A stretch of DNA of 64,000 bases from Macrosoma leucophasiata (Eukaryota > Arthropoda > Insecta > Lepidoptera > Hedylidae). The notes under the pieces were generated by a model. That model was given only the letters and a program-made list of their open reading frames with translations, ran no database searches and was not told the origin of the DNA. How positions within the stretch are numbered: position 1 is the first letter of the stretch; each line of letters starts with the position of its first letter. The stretch lies in contig JAWQUS010000001.1 of the NCBI GenBank assembly GCA_036365455.1, forward strand, positions 22,547,001-22,611,000. The letters run 5' to 3'. The position numbers and the translations under genes were made by a program. Positions 1 through 11,770 of the stretch are shown here, piece by piece.

Positions 1-31
1 TTTCGATACTTAAAAGTGTGAAATCGATGTA

Positions 32-315
32 TTTTTTTTATGTTTTGGAAGTGGCAAACAAGCATGCAGTTCACATTGATGTTAAGTGTGACTGCAGCCT
101 ATGGACACCCACACAAAGACGAAGGTCAAAATGGAGATGTGTTGCCACTCCTGAGGCCAAAGGTGTTATGCCCCTGTGCCGGAAATTACAGGACCGTACA
201 TTACCACCTGACCGGAACACGATAGTGCTGAACACTACCATTTAGCGGCAAGTATATTAGGTAATGCGGTGATGCCTACGCCCGCGAGCTCCGTCACTGG
301 AGCTCTACCACCAGT
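32..315 (-). mobile_element. Family A SINE-like retroposon, near full length
   Basis: On the plus strand it starts with a T run (the poly(A) tail on the other strand) and ends at the fixed family terminus reading ctaccaccagt. Other copies in the window share the same body, with the landmarks gtggcaaacaagcatgcag, cacaaagacc and gccggaaattacag. Because all well-preserved copies end at the same point opposite the tail, it looks like a discrete SINE-like unit and not a randomly truncated LINE. Short open frames inside it are not genes. Confidence 0.8.
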
Positions 316-473
316 AAAAAAAATATCAAAACAATACGGTTTTTACAATTTTAAACCAATGTGTATAATAACCGGTTATTGTACCTACACATGATGACAA
401 CACGATGTTTGACGTATCAACATTGATTTTATTGGTCCAATCTAGGTATATTTAATTGATTTCTACAATCCTA

Positions 474-743
474 CTAGCTGACCCGGCAAACTTCGTATTG
501 CCTCAGAATGAAAATATGACATGTGTCAAAGGTTTGATAGATATGACGGACTATTTGTATGGGAAAATAAAATGGTGGTTTTTACTATTTCCCTTCAATT
601 TCTTCATATTTTCTTACCTTTTAAACATTCCCTGGACTTCCAAAAATCATTCAAAATCAATATTAGCCAAATCGGTCCAGCCATTCACGCGTGATGCCGT
701 GACCAAGGAAAACGGGTTGCATTTTTATATATATAGATATAGA
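474..743 (-). mobile_element. Helitron-like non-autonomous element
   Basis: Read on the minus strand, the element begins TC directly after a host A, ends CTAG directly before a host T, and has no target-site duplication. That is the Helitron insertion signature. The plus strand starts ctagctgacccggcaaactt, a terminus I recall as common in insect repeats. A 96-codon open frame across it is fortuitous. Confidence 0.55.
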
Positions 744-1450
744 TAAGATTTGTAAAAACGTTAACGCTAAACAGCATGACCTAAGTATTCAGTCGCCTCA
801 ACCCCGCCCGTCCCGGCCGCGAGCCAACAACCCCGCATTTTATAATAGTCGCTTTACCAACTGTTGACATTACCAGCATTATAATCGTACGATCTCACGA
901 CCGATAACAGCTAAACGGTAGCCATTACGAACGAGTGAGAACTACATAAATTTAAGCTAAATATATATTTTTTGTAGATTAAGAATAAAGTTTCATTTAA
1001 CGAGCCAATTACTTGATACGTATAATAGAGTGCTTAGGCACGCTATTACACACTAATATGTTTGAAGCAACCACGCGTTGTATTCGAATGGATTGGCAAA
1101 AACATGAGGTTTTTGTAGTGATGCTTTGTCAATATTTTATTTTTTTTAGTTCACAAGTCCAGTAACGATTCAACTCATTACAAGTTATAACATTACTTTA
1201 TAAGGGGGGAAGGGAATCATCATCATCCCGTGTCTCACAGGTCTATCTCAGTCGATGTGGAAGTAGGTCTACTGAATGCAAAGGGTACCGTAGAGAGCAG
1301 AGAGCAAGCACTAAGCAATACGATTTCCGATTTGGTTACACTTTTGTAGACTTCATTCTGTATTCGGTAAGGGGCCCGTCTATTCTTATTCCTTTAGTTC
1401 TGTGCTTCACTTCACACAAGACATCTTCACCTATTCATGATGGTTTTAAA
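744..1450. other. No recognisable feature
   Basis: AT-rich sequence with a short G run near 1203. I see no coding potential, tRNA or repeat with another copy in the window. Confidence 0.5.
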
Positions 1451-1850
1451 TGAAGGTGGCAAAAATGCGTGAACGATGACTGCAGCCCATAAAGCAACTC
1501 GGCCCACCGGCCGCGGCGGACCGGAGGGGAGTAGCCATAGCGTTTATTACCGATACAAAACAGTCCGTCATTTTTTGCGGGGGGAAATGCGTGCGACACA
1601 CACGCACACTACAAAAATCTATTACTACGAAACTCACACCTTGGCAAACATATAGGCGACAGGTATAGGCCCATTTGGGCTTGTACTTTGACAGAGGGGA
1701 AAGCCTGCAAATGGCTACTCCCCTCCGGTGTTGCTCTATGCTGCAGCCTATATAAATCTACATAAAAACCAGAGGTCAAAATGCGGATGCGTTGCCACCC
1801 TTGAGATCTAAGTTGTTATGTCTCTATGATAGTTATTACTGTGCTATACA
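1451..1850 (-). mobile_element. Family A retroposon, degraded, split by a hAT MITE
   Basis: Two pieces, 1451-1487 and 1741-1850, align to successive parts of family A (gtggcaaa..gactgcagcc, then ctgcagcctat..atgcggatgcgttgccac). The interruption is the element at 1488-1740. The 8 bp ctgcagcc is present on both sides of the insert and is a single sequence in intact family A copies. Family A was therefore here first. Confidence 0.75.
1488..1740 (-). mobile_element. hAT-type MITE, family B, copy 1
   Basis: This 253 bp element starts cataaagcaac and ends gttgctctatg, so the termini are near-perfect inverted repeats. It is flanked by an exact 8 bp duplication, ctgcagcc at 1480-1487 and 1741-1748. 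Eight-base target duplications are diagnostic of the hAT superfamily. It is in reverse orientation to the second copy at 21523-21821 and shares its internal sequence. No transposase is encoded. Confidence 0.85.
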
Positions 1851-2573
1851 TACTGGGGTACTTTCAATTCGATCATTTGTCTCGCTTCTGGCTGTATTCC
1901 TAGAAGCACAGTACCTATCTACTATAGTTTTACAGGTAAACAAAATTAAATTGTCTACGCAATTTTCTGAATTGCCTATGGCCTATACTAACCTCTTACC
2001 GGAGTCCACCCGCGGGCTTATACCTACACAAGGTCACCAACGTAACGACGTTATTCAGCGGTTTAAGAAAAGTTCACTCGTCTCTTGTACACTGCGATAG
2101 GAAGGATGTATGTAAGGATAGTTTTTCCGGAGGGTGCTGAGCCATCTTGAATGGTGGGACATGTCTGATGGGTGAGGGCGGGGCGTCGCGGTCAGCGGGC
2201 AACGGGCGGGTCGTTCGACACGCTGTCTACGCATACCGGTGCAGCGCTACATTGTATGGATTTAACTTGATTAATTTAGCAAATGAGCGTGTTAACCACT
2301 AATTCCCATGTGTTTGTAAACGAGCGTCTAATTCGTCTTTACAATATTAGAACTCTCAAATTTATGGACGCCTTCTTTTTATAGAAATTGATGTCCTTAA
2401 CTATACTTCGAACTTAATGGAATCGATTAATTTTGGTAGTATATCTTAGAATTGAATGTGATGGCTAATTATTTACACACTGAACAATTTGAATACCTGT
2501 AATGTACCTACATGTACAGATACAGATAGCGACAAGTCGAAGTACATGTGGGCATTATTCGCATTTGTAGGTT
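1851..2573. other. No recognisable feature
   Basis: Unique-looking sequence with one GC-rich patch near 2155-2240. A 102-codon open frame ending at 2100 starts in repeat sequence and resembles no family I know. Confidence 0.5.
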
Positions 2574-2577
2574 ATCC

Positions 2578-3049
2578 AAAGGAGATGTTGCAAAAATGTA
2601 TGGACCTCCGGCCATGTATTGTACACAATATCATTAATTTGGCAAAATCAATATAAAAACGTTTTTTACTGCATATTTTCATTTATTTAGCTTTATTTGC
2701 AGTTACAAAACATAATTTGCAGTTAGAATTGCAACTCAAAACTAACATGGCGAATATGGCGAGCGATGTCATTTTGACATTTTCATTTTTTAAATTGTAT
2801 TCTGATTATAGAACTTGGAGAAAAAAGTAATATTTTCTAAATACTACCAAAATCGATTGATCCCAAGTGTCGGCTGTATCGTCGCCATGTAATATAGTTG
2901 AAAATGATCAAGTCGTTTGAATTAAATGTGGTTGTAACTCTAAAATATATTCTTGAATAAATTAATTGTATTTTTTTTGGATTCTTCTTTAATTTACCCA
3001 TTTTTTGAGGACGTGTACGAACCAGGGCCGAGCTCGCAACATCTCCTTT
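2578..3049. mobile_element. Candidate terminal-inverted-repeat element
   Basis: The 14 bp aaaggagatgttgc at 2578-2591 recurs as its exact reverse complement at 3036-3049, with a short further match outside (atcc / ggat). No clear target duplication and no second copy are visible, so this could be chance or a decayed MITE. Confidence 0.35.
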
Positions 3050-3056
3050 ACGGATC

Positions 3057-4530
3057 GGAAATCTATAATAATATCTAGTTTTTGCACGAATAGTAATAAG
3101 TTTTAATGAATATGTTGGATTTCATGTCATGAGTAAAAATACGTATAATAAATTAGAGAATAAAATTCGCGCTTAAACTTAATTTTTCAATAACGTGATA
3201 TCAAACATTACCGCAGTCGCAGTCGCGCCAGTGCATACGTTGCGTCGAGTTGCGTCCATCGACCATTCATAGCCATCCGTCAATGTGAATGAACTGTAAA
3301 AATGAGCGGTGGACACGGCGCACGCGCGGTGGGCGGAGTCCGCACCCACGCCGCCGACGTAATCGCCCGATTGTAAACAACCGATTGTTGGCCGAAATGT
3401 TCGGATGCCGCGCTTTCAGGCCTATTTGCACTACACGTTTTTTTAGGCTTTATTATCCCAAAGGACACGGGGGGTCATTACACCACAGCTACTTACAGGT
3501 AAATTAGGTTCTTAAATAGAGCAATCGAGTGGTTCCGATTTCTCGACCTCTGCATTAAAGAAAAACATACTTTACGTAAAACATATTTATTTACGTTTGT
3601 GTTCACATTCACAGTGAGTAACACAAGGAACGAATTCTAACGAATTCTAATAAGCGGAATCCTAACTAGGGAAACAAGGCTCCCGAGAGGCAGGCCACGA
3701 TAAATCGCGTAGTGCAATAGGCATTTTACTGAAATGGATAATGCTAGCCGTACCCATGCTACCCATTAAACCGTACAGAAAAGGTTGCATGTTATAGCGT
3801 CAAAATCTGATACTTCCAAAACAGCCTTGAACGTCAACGCAGCTTGGTTGGTGCTCTTGAGAATATCTAATAATAATTACAATGACATTACAATTTATTC
3901 AAAGTAGCATCTATTGAATTACAATGATCAAGATTTCAATGAGTTCTAGGTATATTAAGTAAATCAATAACAATAAAATTTGTCTGTAATTTTGCATTCA
4001 AGCGGACGTCGTAATATTTCAATAGTTACAATACTAAACCATCAAATTTATCATAGGAAGGAACAGCTCTACACAGATCGACTCGCAGAGCCATACCAAT
4101 TTACCTAATCAATTTTAAAAAAGCTTTCAATATGTGTAACTCGTGAAAACAACAGAAGCGGACAGGAAAGGGGATTTTGAAGGCACTTAAAAATTAATAT
4201 TGGGCAACCCATACTTTCTCCTCACGCACTTCGTAAATTGGTGTGTTTAAATATAGTCTACAAATAATTGTACTTCTAAAAAACGTACAGAAAAGGCTAC
4301 AAACGGATAATATTGAGCACCGGACGACTTCATCGCAGATCCTTAATTTTCATACAAAAGCTGTAAAAGCAGGCTGTGTAGAGTATTGGGCAATAAACGG
4401 TGTTATTAGCGTCGGATAGGCTCGTTTGTGCCACAATAACAAAGTTATTGTCCTGGACAACGATTATGACGGGTCCTGGTGAATAAGTAACAGGTTCGGG
4501 GTGGACAGGACATTACTCGCTTTATTGTCC
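3057..4530. other. No recognisable gene
   Basis: Mostly AT-rich. A GC-rich segment at about 3215-3475 has open frames on both strands, but neither shows a conserved domain or convincing splice borders. The 10 bp cgaattctaa is tandemly doubled near 3631-3650. Confidence 0.45.
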
Positions 4531-4531
4531 T

Positions 4532-4691
4532 ACGAGCGACCCGCCCCGGCTTCGCACGGGTATCATTTATAATAGATATAAACCTTCCTGAGAAAACCCT
4601 TTTTCCAACATTTCAAACCGGATCAAAATCCGTTCACAACTTTCCGAGATTAGCGCATACATACAGACAGAGAAAATAGACTTTATAATAT
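4532..4691 (-). mobile_element. Degraded Helitron-like element
   Basis: Carries the GC-rich terminal motif cccgccccggcttcgcacgg followed by AT-rich sequence with the usual internal phrase aaaatccgttcac. This is the layout of the better-kept elements at 15864 and 55376, but the CTAG terminus is mutated. Confidence 0.4.
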
Positions 4692-4756
4692 GTAGTGAGT
4701 AGTGATAACAGTAATATGTATACATGGAACATCACGACATTGACGACATGTCATAA

Positions 4757-5267
4757 TGGTAGAGTTGTGTTGGAGCTAAAGAGCGTAGGCACCATCACAT
4801 TACTAAATTTATCTGTCGCCAATGGTAGTGTTGAGCACTATAGTCTCGGTAAGATAGTAATGGCTTTGATATTAATATCAGAGACAAAATACTGAGAAAG
4901 GATGAAGTTTATATATTATTATATCCACTCCAATCATGTATGCCGACTCATGGACCACCTTTGGACAGTGTCCGACCTATTTGGTCTAGTAGGTCACTCC
5001 GAGTTCCTTCGGCCACTTTTCATTCGCTCTGCTGTTTTTTATATGCGGATCATGCCTTTTCAAATGTTTACATCGATACTGTCATGCACAATAAGCCTCT
5101 TTCTTACATTTTGTATTACGAACGCGATCGATGAGCCGATCGATGATTTATGGCCTTGTAATTACCATCATAGAGACATAACAACTTTGGTCTCATGAGT
5201 GGAAACATCAACATCTCCATTTTCACTGCAATGCAATAGTTTACCGCCTTCCTTACATAAAAAAAAC
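4757..5267 (+). mobile_element. Family A retroposon, split and degraded
   Basis: 4757-4860 matches the 5' half of family A (tggtagag..gagcgtaggcaccatc..caatggtagtgttgagcacta). 5152-5267 matches the 3' part and ends in a poly(A) run. About 290 bp of unrelated sequence lies between, including two near-identical cgatcgatg motifs at 5126-5145. Divergence marks this as an old copy. Confidence 0.5.
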
Positions 5268-5732
5268 TTAGTAGTAAAACCATTGAATAACATAAAATTA
5301 AACGAGCATCCATAAAAATGGGACCGATAAAAATTAATCTACATAAGTGCAGTTCGGAAGGTTAAATCGCCATTACGATCTAAAGAGAATCCACTTTAGT
5401 TCATCAAAAACATTCATACCGTTCGATAATGGAGGGGGTGCATACGGATAATGTTTCTGGCAGCTCTTATCGGGGTGTATTGTAATGAATAACTCAGTGC
5501 GGACTGTGCGGAGCGGGGGTGCGTTCACACCCCGCCCGCATACACCATAAGCAGCCACGGTCACAGGTCCCTATGGACTTTTTTTATGTCAACCGGAACA
5601 TCGACTTGTTTTCGGAAACTGCCCCATTTTGTACAAATTAAATTCTAATGGACAGAAGAATAAATCCATAACAAATGTTTAAGTGTAATAAATTATTGGG
5701 CTAGCGAGATAGGTAGCTTAAAATATCACATA
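5268..5732. other. No recognisable feature
   Basis: Contains a moderately GC-rich patch (5435-5545) without coding signals. No repeat with another copy here. Confidence 0.45.
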
Positions 5733-5911
5733 CTAGCTAATGCCCGCGGCTTCGCCCGCGTGGATGTCGTTTTATAATCCTGAATTTTCTTTGCTATAAA
5801 CCTCACGGAGCCCGAGATCTTTCCAACGAATGCAAAACCGTGGAAGTCGGTTCGTGCGTTCTGGAGTTATAGCGTCAGGAAGGAAAACACGACTTATTTA
5901 TATATTGTAGA
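5733..5911 (-). mobile_element. Helitron-like non-autonomous element
   Basis: On the minus strand it runs from TCTACAATAT (after a host A) to a GC-rich stem, cgcgggcgaagccgcgggc, and ends CTAG before a host T. Same terminal architecture as the elements at 51760 and 53369. No protein is encoded. Confidence 0.6.
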
Positions 5912-8900
5912 TTTACGCCAGTGTTTCCGCGAAAGGGTTAGAGTAAATTTCTAAGTAGATATGTGAAAAAGCATTAGACCTTCGATCCTCATGCACCATG
6001 ACCACTTCCGAATATGCATTCTCAAAATCTCTGAACCGGGGCTCGAAGCGGTAGCGGCTTACCGATAGTAAGCTAACGCTAATCCACCACCGAGACAGTA
6101 GAAGATTGACAATAATATAGGTCTCTTTAAAGCCATATGTCTAAACACCTCAAAATTTCCTCCTACAAGGGTAGCGAATAAAGACTAAAGGACGTTTCGA
6201 GAACGGGCCAGCCCCGATGAAAATCGACCGATCCTTCACCTCGTCGCCGTTAATTGCCGCAGGCACACAGTTGACGCGATACGCCAATAAAAAGTTTTCA
6301 AATAAAAAAGTTCACAAGCCGGCCACCAAATGAAAAGTTGAATATTTTCGACCGAACCGCGAGCGGAACCCACTTGTATTTCTGGAAATGGACGATAATG
6401 TTGTTTAGTCTATGAGCCGCGACCTTTGCGGTTTAATCCTGGCTTTTCCAAGTCGAATTTTCGGGTAATCATCAGAGTTCAACGGAACGTGTACGATCGC
6501 GACATTGACTTGAATAACAACTAATTAAGATTTAATCTTCAAAAACGAATACGTACGTATTACACTGTGATTACTTCAAAGTCTGCTTTGAAATAAATAG
6601 AGGTTTATTACGGACAAAACGAGTCAAATATAAGTTTTAGTTGAGTTGAACTTGTCCAAGTAGCAACTTCCTCGGCGTTAGGACTTAAACGCTGCAAGAC
6701 CAACTTTTTATTGCCTAATAGAGCTTTCATAGTTCACTTGAAAACATTTATCGTTGAGTTTACACAAATATGACACCGGTGTTCTTACCGCAACTTTAAT
6801 TCACAGTTATTTAATTCAGCTCAGATGGCTTAGTAGTTTCGTTTCTACTGAAATGGTACCGTTAATGTTAGTTTTTGGCTATCTTGTTTTGGCGTAAATA
6901 AACAGATATCTTGAAAGTTAGAGGCATGATATTTTTTAAAGATGATATTTGTTGTTTGACACTTAATTGGATTATGCAACAAAGCACCACCGACCTTAAA
7001 AGCGGATCTGATTAGCCTCAAAGTTTATTGATGACGAGTGTAACGGAGTCCTTTCAGTTCCGGATCCAGACATTAGCTTAGAACGCCCCGATCAATTAAT
7101 CTGACTCAATAGTACCTATAGGCAGCCATCTTATTGAACGGAAGTGTTCTGCCGTGAGCAGCTTTGATTGAGACGCGTAATCTGCTTCTTAGAGCCCGAA
7201 GAGGCTTGTACAATTTTCCGCTCAGCCGATATTAGCTTGATTATATCTCTTGTAACTTGGGGAAAGAAATACGTGCATTGTCCTTTTACAGCGTTTTTTC
7301 CTATTTGCGATTTGACGCATGTATTTCACGAATTAACTGTATTTCTAAGAAATGACATGGTCCTACGACAAGTGCATCAAGACGATATGATTTCCTCGAT
7401 GTAGTGACGTGGGTACCTAGATTACTACGGGGGACCTATGTGGTCAATCATTCATTAAATACAACAATCAATTAATGAATGCGTTTACAAGCGATCCGTT
7501 CCCACAATGAGTAATTCGCTAATTGTTCAACAGGAAAACTATTGATCTAAATAAGACGTTTTTTATTGTGAAGATTGCAAATTTATATTTAAATGCAGTC
7601 AAAAATGTTGTAACTGCAGTCTAACAGGCCAATACCACTTTGTTCAGGAGAACCTGTGAAAACCCAAGTGTGTTTTCTTTAACAGGTATGAAGGTAAGTG
7701 CTTTTGGGATTTATCCAATTTGCAGCAGTTCCACATTGCCATCCACGGAGTTTAGTAATGCCTGGTGATATATTGATATTAAGGTTTGCCACTATTACAT
7801 GTATGCTTGAATGCACGCATTTACCATACTCCATCTCTTCTTAATACAGACCTTCAATTTCAAATGCAAAATATCATCGCTGTGGGAATTGAGGCCGGGA
7901 CAACGGGAGCTAAACTAAACAATATAGCGGCGCAGTTAAAAAAGATGTGATGCAACCGCGAGGCCGCAGCGTTCCGCCGCGAGCACCAACCGCGAGGGGG
8001 TGGCCTAACAGATAATCCGGCGCGGCGGGGTCGGTTGGCCACGCTCGGCCGTTAATCTTCGCGCAAATAGGCTCACGTATAGCGTGCCGGCCCCGGATGA
8101 TTCCTCTCAAGTTATAGACGTCAGCGAGTCAATGTAGTTACATTGAAAGGTCTATGGATGCAAGACTCGCCGCGTGGACGGCTAACCCTTCTTTCGTTCG
8201 GTTTTTGAAGTGGACGATCATGGGTTTTTTTGCTGTTTCACCGATCCAGTTTAGTTATTGCGCTGTTGCGGCGATACCGCAACAGAATGGTCGTGTGAAC
8301 ACGCCTATAGAAACACGCCACTAAATGGCAAGGTATGGGATCCATTGAGAATAAAGGGAAGGAGTGCTAACTGGTATGTACCTACCTACGAGAACTTGAA
8401 AAGGTGTCCAGCGTACTACTACAAAATTGAATTGATTTGAAATTGATTGAATGAATTTAGCTGTTATAGTGAGTGAAGTGTGGTGACTTCATGCGCTTTT
8501 AGCATACGAGTGAACTAGTTGATAATAATTTAGAACATAACGTAGTTCCAGCATTAACAGGTTTAGAGCTACCACAAATATGCTATTACCGTGCAATCCG
8601 TACTTGAAATCAATATATCAAATATTTGATGAGTGTCGCCGGCAACAGGTGCGATCACGGACGAACATCGTGTGCGGTTTTGTTATGATTGGAATTTGAT
8701 TGATATTTTATTAGATAGAATGTACTGGTATTATCCTTTCTATTTATTAGGAGAAAAAATGTTTTTTTTAAGATTTTTACAGAAAAATTATGTTTCGGAC
8801 AAGAACATGATAATAACAGCAAAAAACACGAAGCAGGTGAAAGTTTTCAAAGTGTTCATTGTAGGTGAACTCACACTCACTCACATAGGTATGGTTAGTC

Positions 8901-9015
8901 ATTAATTAAACGGTTTACAATTTTAACTTAACCAGTGAAAATTGTAATAACATTATTTGTATTTTTAATACCAATAAAATTGTTGTCAGACTTGGTAAGC
9001 AAAGATTTTTTAATC
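5912..9015. other. Long stretch without recognisable gene or repeat
   Basis: About 3.1 kb of AT-rich sequence. A GC-rich island at about 7930-8110 holds overlapping open frames on the minus strand with low-complexity Arg/Pro/Gly composition; I consider these fortuitous. Regulatory content cannot be excluded. Confidence 0.45.
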
Positions 9016-9027
9016 TAGTAATCCTTC

Positions 9028-9267
9028 ATAGTAGCATAGTTGGCAATAGATGGCGCTGCTGCTACCATAAAGCAATGCAACAAATGTGAAGGAAAGATTT
9101 GACAAATCGGGCAGGACTTCAGTAGCTCAATCGGTAGAGCGGCTGGACTAGATTCCCAGTAGGCCGCGAGTTCGAGTCTCGCCTGAAGTCAATTTTTTCT
9201 TTCCATTTTACTTTAAAATAAAATATATTTCACAAGCATGTGTTAATGCGAAATAATATAAAACAAT
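9028..9267 (+). mobile_element. tRNA-gene cassette repeat, family C, copy 1
   Basis: A 240 bp repeat flanked by a 12 bp direct duplication with one mismatch (tagtaatccttc at 9016-9027, tagcaatccttc at 9268-9279). It has an 87 bp head (agcatagttggcaatagatg..), a 75 nt tRNA-like body and a 77 bp tail ending aaataatataaaac. Copies are at 11955 and 20592, with a tail fragment at 11844. A head upstream of the tRNA part is unusual for a SINE. Confidence 0.7.
9116..9190 (+). tRNA. tRNA-like gene inside cassette C (probable pseudogene)
   Basis: The acceptor arm (ACTTCAG with CTGAAGT), D arm (GCTC/GAGC) and T arm (GCGAG/CTCGC around TTCGAGT) pair perfectly. A-box (TAGCTCAATCGG) and B-box (GTTCGAGTC) sequences are intact, and a T run follows at once as a Pol III terminator. 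The anticodon arm is imperfect: CTGGA/CCCAG leaves one mismatch and one extra base before the stem. The apparent anticodon is AGA, but the long variable arm of tRNA-Ser is absent. More likely a repeat-borne tRNA relic than a functional tRNA. Confidence 0.5.
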
Positions 9268-9279
9268 TAGCAATCCTTC

Positions 9280-9827
9280 GTTATTGCCAAACTATCTCTA
9301 TGTTTTCCATTACAATCAGCGTAAGTCTTCCGTATTTACATAATTCGCATGGATTGGTAAAACTGACTTTGAACGTGACCTTCTGAGCTGGGTTCTTCGG
9401 AGCGTATCTATCTATCTATTCAGCAGTCTCATCGTTATCATATAGCCCAAATCCATACCGGCCCGTTAGCCTCGTCGAGACGGGAAATTGCCGTACGTTC
9501 GGCTATTTCCGTCTGTCCGTCCGTCCACGGCGGGCGACCTTCGATCGTGTGCAGCCGCTGTACCCCGCAGTTTCGCCGGTGCCCGTCATCGGTGCACCTC
9601 CTTATATAGCTCTACATGCGCGGTTTACTGTACCATATGTCATAATTGCAATTAATAAAGATATATAACGCTACGAGAGCGAGAGTGTACAGGGGAGTAA
9701 GTTCATTACAATTAGATTTGATCGGAATTTTATATGCAAATAAATCGTCTAGTATATGATAACAAGCTGCGTCTAAGTAAGAAAGGAATACATTTTTTTG
9801 AACTTTTTAGGTCAATAAAGTCGCAAA
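9280..9827. other. No recognisable gene
   Basis: Includes a GC-rich block at about 9460-9605 with short runs of (tcta) and (gtcc) repeats. No conserved coding signal. Confidence 0.45.
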
Positions 9828-10047
9828 GAAGCATCAGTTCACATGGATGGTAAGTGAATACTACAGCCTTTAAGGCTCTGTATAAAACTAGAGTTCCAAA
9901 TGCAGATGCGTAGCCACCAGTGAGAGCCTAAATTGTTTTGCGTCTATGACCGAAATTAACAGAACACGATAGTAAGGAACACTACCATTTGCGGGCATAC
10001 AGATGCCTCCGCCCTCAGAACCCGTCACTGGAACTCAGTCACCACTG
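9828..10047 (-). mobile_element. Family A retroposon, diverged
   Basis: Matches family A from the start of the body (gcatcagttcacatggatgg) to near the fixed terminus (gtcaccact), with many substitutions and deletions. Confidence 0.6.
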
Positions 10048-10255
10048 AAAACCCATTATAAACTTCAAATGAAATACAACAAAAAAATATATATTATGAA
10101 GAATGTTCTTATCACATAAATCAAACATTTTGCAAGTGTTATTAATAAACGCAGTTGCAATGACCTGATATTATCTTCAGATATTGCAATTCCCACGGCG
10201 CAGCGTACAATCTGTTAGCGTTCCTACTTCGAACGTGTAAGACGCGCGAGATACG

Positions 10256-10372
10256 GTGCACGTTTTTATTATGGCAAGAGGCTGGCAAACAAGTAAACGG
10301 GCCACCTGATGAATAGTGGTCACCGTCGCCTATGAACATTGCAACTTGCAACACCAATGGAGTTGCCGGACC
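10256..10372 (-). repeat. Family E retroelement 3' end
   Basis: The reverse complement reads ..tggtgttgcaagttgcaatgttcatag..catcaggtggcccgttt... The piece at 35965-36080 matches it, and I recall this phrase as a common lepidopteran LINE/SINE tail. Old, no target duplication seen. Confidence 0.45.
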
Positions 10373-10480
10373 TGAAGGACTCTTATGACCTAGTTTTGAA
10401 CTTATAGGTGTAGTGACAATATAAAATGAAATGGTCTTTCATTTAATCTGATTATTTTAAAACAGAATAGAAACGTAAGA

Positions 10481-10690
10481 TCACGCCTGTATTCCACGAA
10501 GGAGAAGGTAATGCATACATAGATGCGATGCCCCAGGTGGCGAATCTATTGACATTACAGGGCATCTTGCCAAACTCGAAGGTGGCACTGGGAAACTGCC
10601 AAAAAAAATTAAAAACCTAATATCACATACCCCGATCGAGAGATTGAACCCAAGAACCCAGCGTAGCAATATTATAGCGGCCCGCTATCG
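10481..10690 (-). mobile_element. Family D tRNA-derived SINE, old copy
   Basis: Ordered matches to family D: tcacgcctgta, then the gcatacatagatgc region, actgggaa, and a decayed tRNA part on the minus strand (..gggttc.. from gaacccaagaaccc). Much diverged from the intact copy at 19600. Confidence 0.5.
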
Positions 10691-11394
10691 CGAATTATTG
10701 AAGCAATTAAAAAAAAAAAATAAGCGTTTAATATTAATATTGGAATAGGTACAAGTAAAAGGTTGCCTCAAAATGCTCAACGCATATTACACGTTAGGTA
10801 ATGCATGCAGTTAAAAGGCTTTGATAGGCACATTGATGACCGAATAGTCAGTCGAACAACACAAATGAGCTGATTTATTATCATTAAATAAGTATATAAT
10901 AATCTAATATAATATAATCTATCTATACAAAAATGCAATAAAACTGTACCTGGAGTTTGTTTGTACAAAGGAGATATAAAAAAATAGAGGGGTCTTTATA
11001 GGACCAGTAGATACCCAAATTATTTTTATCTGTCGTCTGTCTGTGTGTTTCTACTGAATCATAGGTAAACAATACATTGAAGCCGTGCTTATTCGGGCGG
11101 ATCGCTAGTAATAAATAATAGGTATGCTGAATCACGAGGTGCTTTACTTTACAATTATAACAGATCACTTTATAATCATTATGGACACCCAACCGTCCTC
11201 TGAAGACAAAGGCTGATGTGAGATCATGATTTCTGTGATGACATAGTATCATATAAATGATGACTGACAGGGCGTATTATGATAAATATGAGCCTCTTTA
11301 AACTATACAGAGCAAGACCTCAAAAGCATAGGCAAGGTACCATTCATCAATCCAGCCGTGAGGTTCATACCTGGACAACAGTGTTGTGCGTAAT
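10691..11394. other. No recognisable feature
   Basis: AT-rich. A 109-codon minus-strand open frame at 10923-11252 has no recognisable domain. Confidence 0.45.
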
Positions 11395-11769
11395 AAGGGG
11401 AGATTTTTTTTTGAAGCACGCTTGGCCCCTCGTCTGGTGTAGATCATAAGCGATCTACTCGGTTAAGCATTACGGGCGCGGTCGGTTCTGTGATGGGTGA
11501 CCGCTAGTGGTAAATTAAAATGCGCGTTTCCGTGCTTCGGTGGGCACGATAAGCCGTCGGTCCCAGTTGCTATCGAATAGCAGTCGTTAAACGTTGTCGA
11601 AGGCCTTACGGGCGGTTTGAAAATATTCGACAGCGGGTTGGCCACTAATCCGTATCTCCACCAATCCGCATTGGAGCAGCGTGGTGGAGTAAGCTCCAGG
11701 CTTCCCCCCAAAAACGGGAGGGACTCGTGCCCAGCAGTGGGACGTATAATGGGTTGCCAATATTATTAT
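11395..11769 (+). repeat. Family K retroelement 3' end
   Basis: Carries the phrase ggagcagcgtggtggagtaa and the terminal phrase gcccagcagtgggacgtata, followed by an (AAT)-like tail. I know this as a frequent lepidopteran LINE 3' end. The antisense open frame here (with PPRCSNADWWRYG) recurs with such repeats and is not a host gene. A related piece is at about 20420-20512 in reverse. Confidence 0.5.
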
Positions 11770-11770
11770 T

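Noticed and set aside
456..746. 96-codon plus-strand open frame
   Set aside because: Lies almost wholly in a Helitron-like repeat; peptide recurs with that repeat class and has no domain.
9116..9190. Functional tRNA-Ser(AGA) gene
   Set aside because: Anticodon arm does not fit, the long variable arm of tRNA-Ser is missing, and the unit is part of a repeat with other copies.
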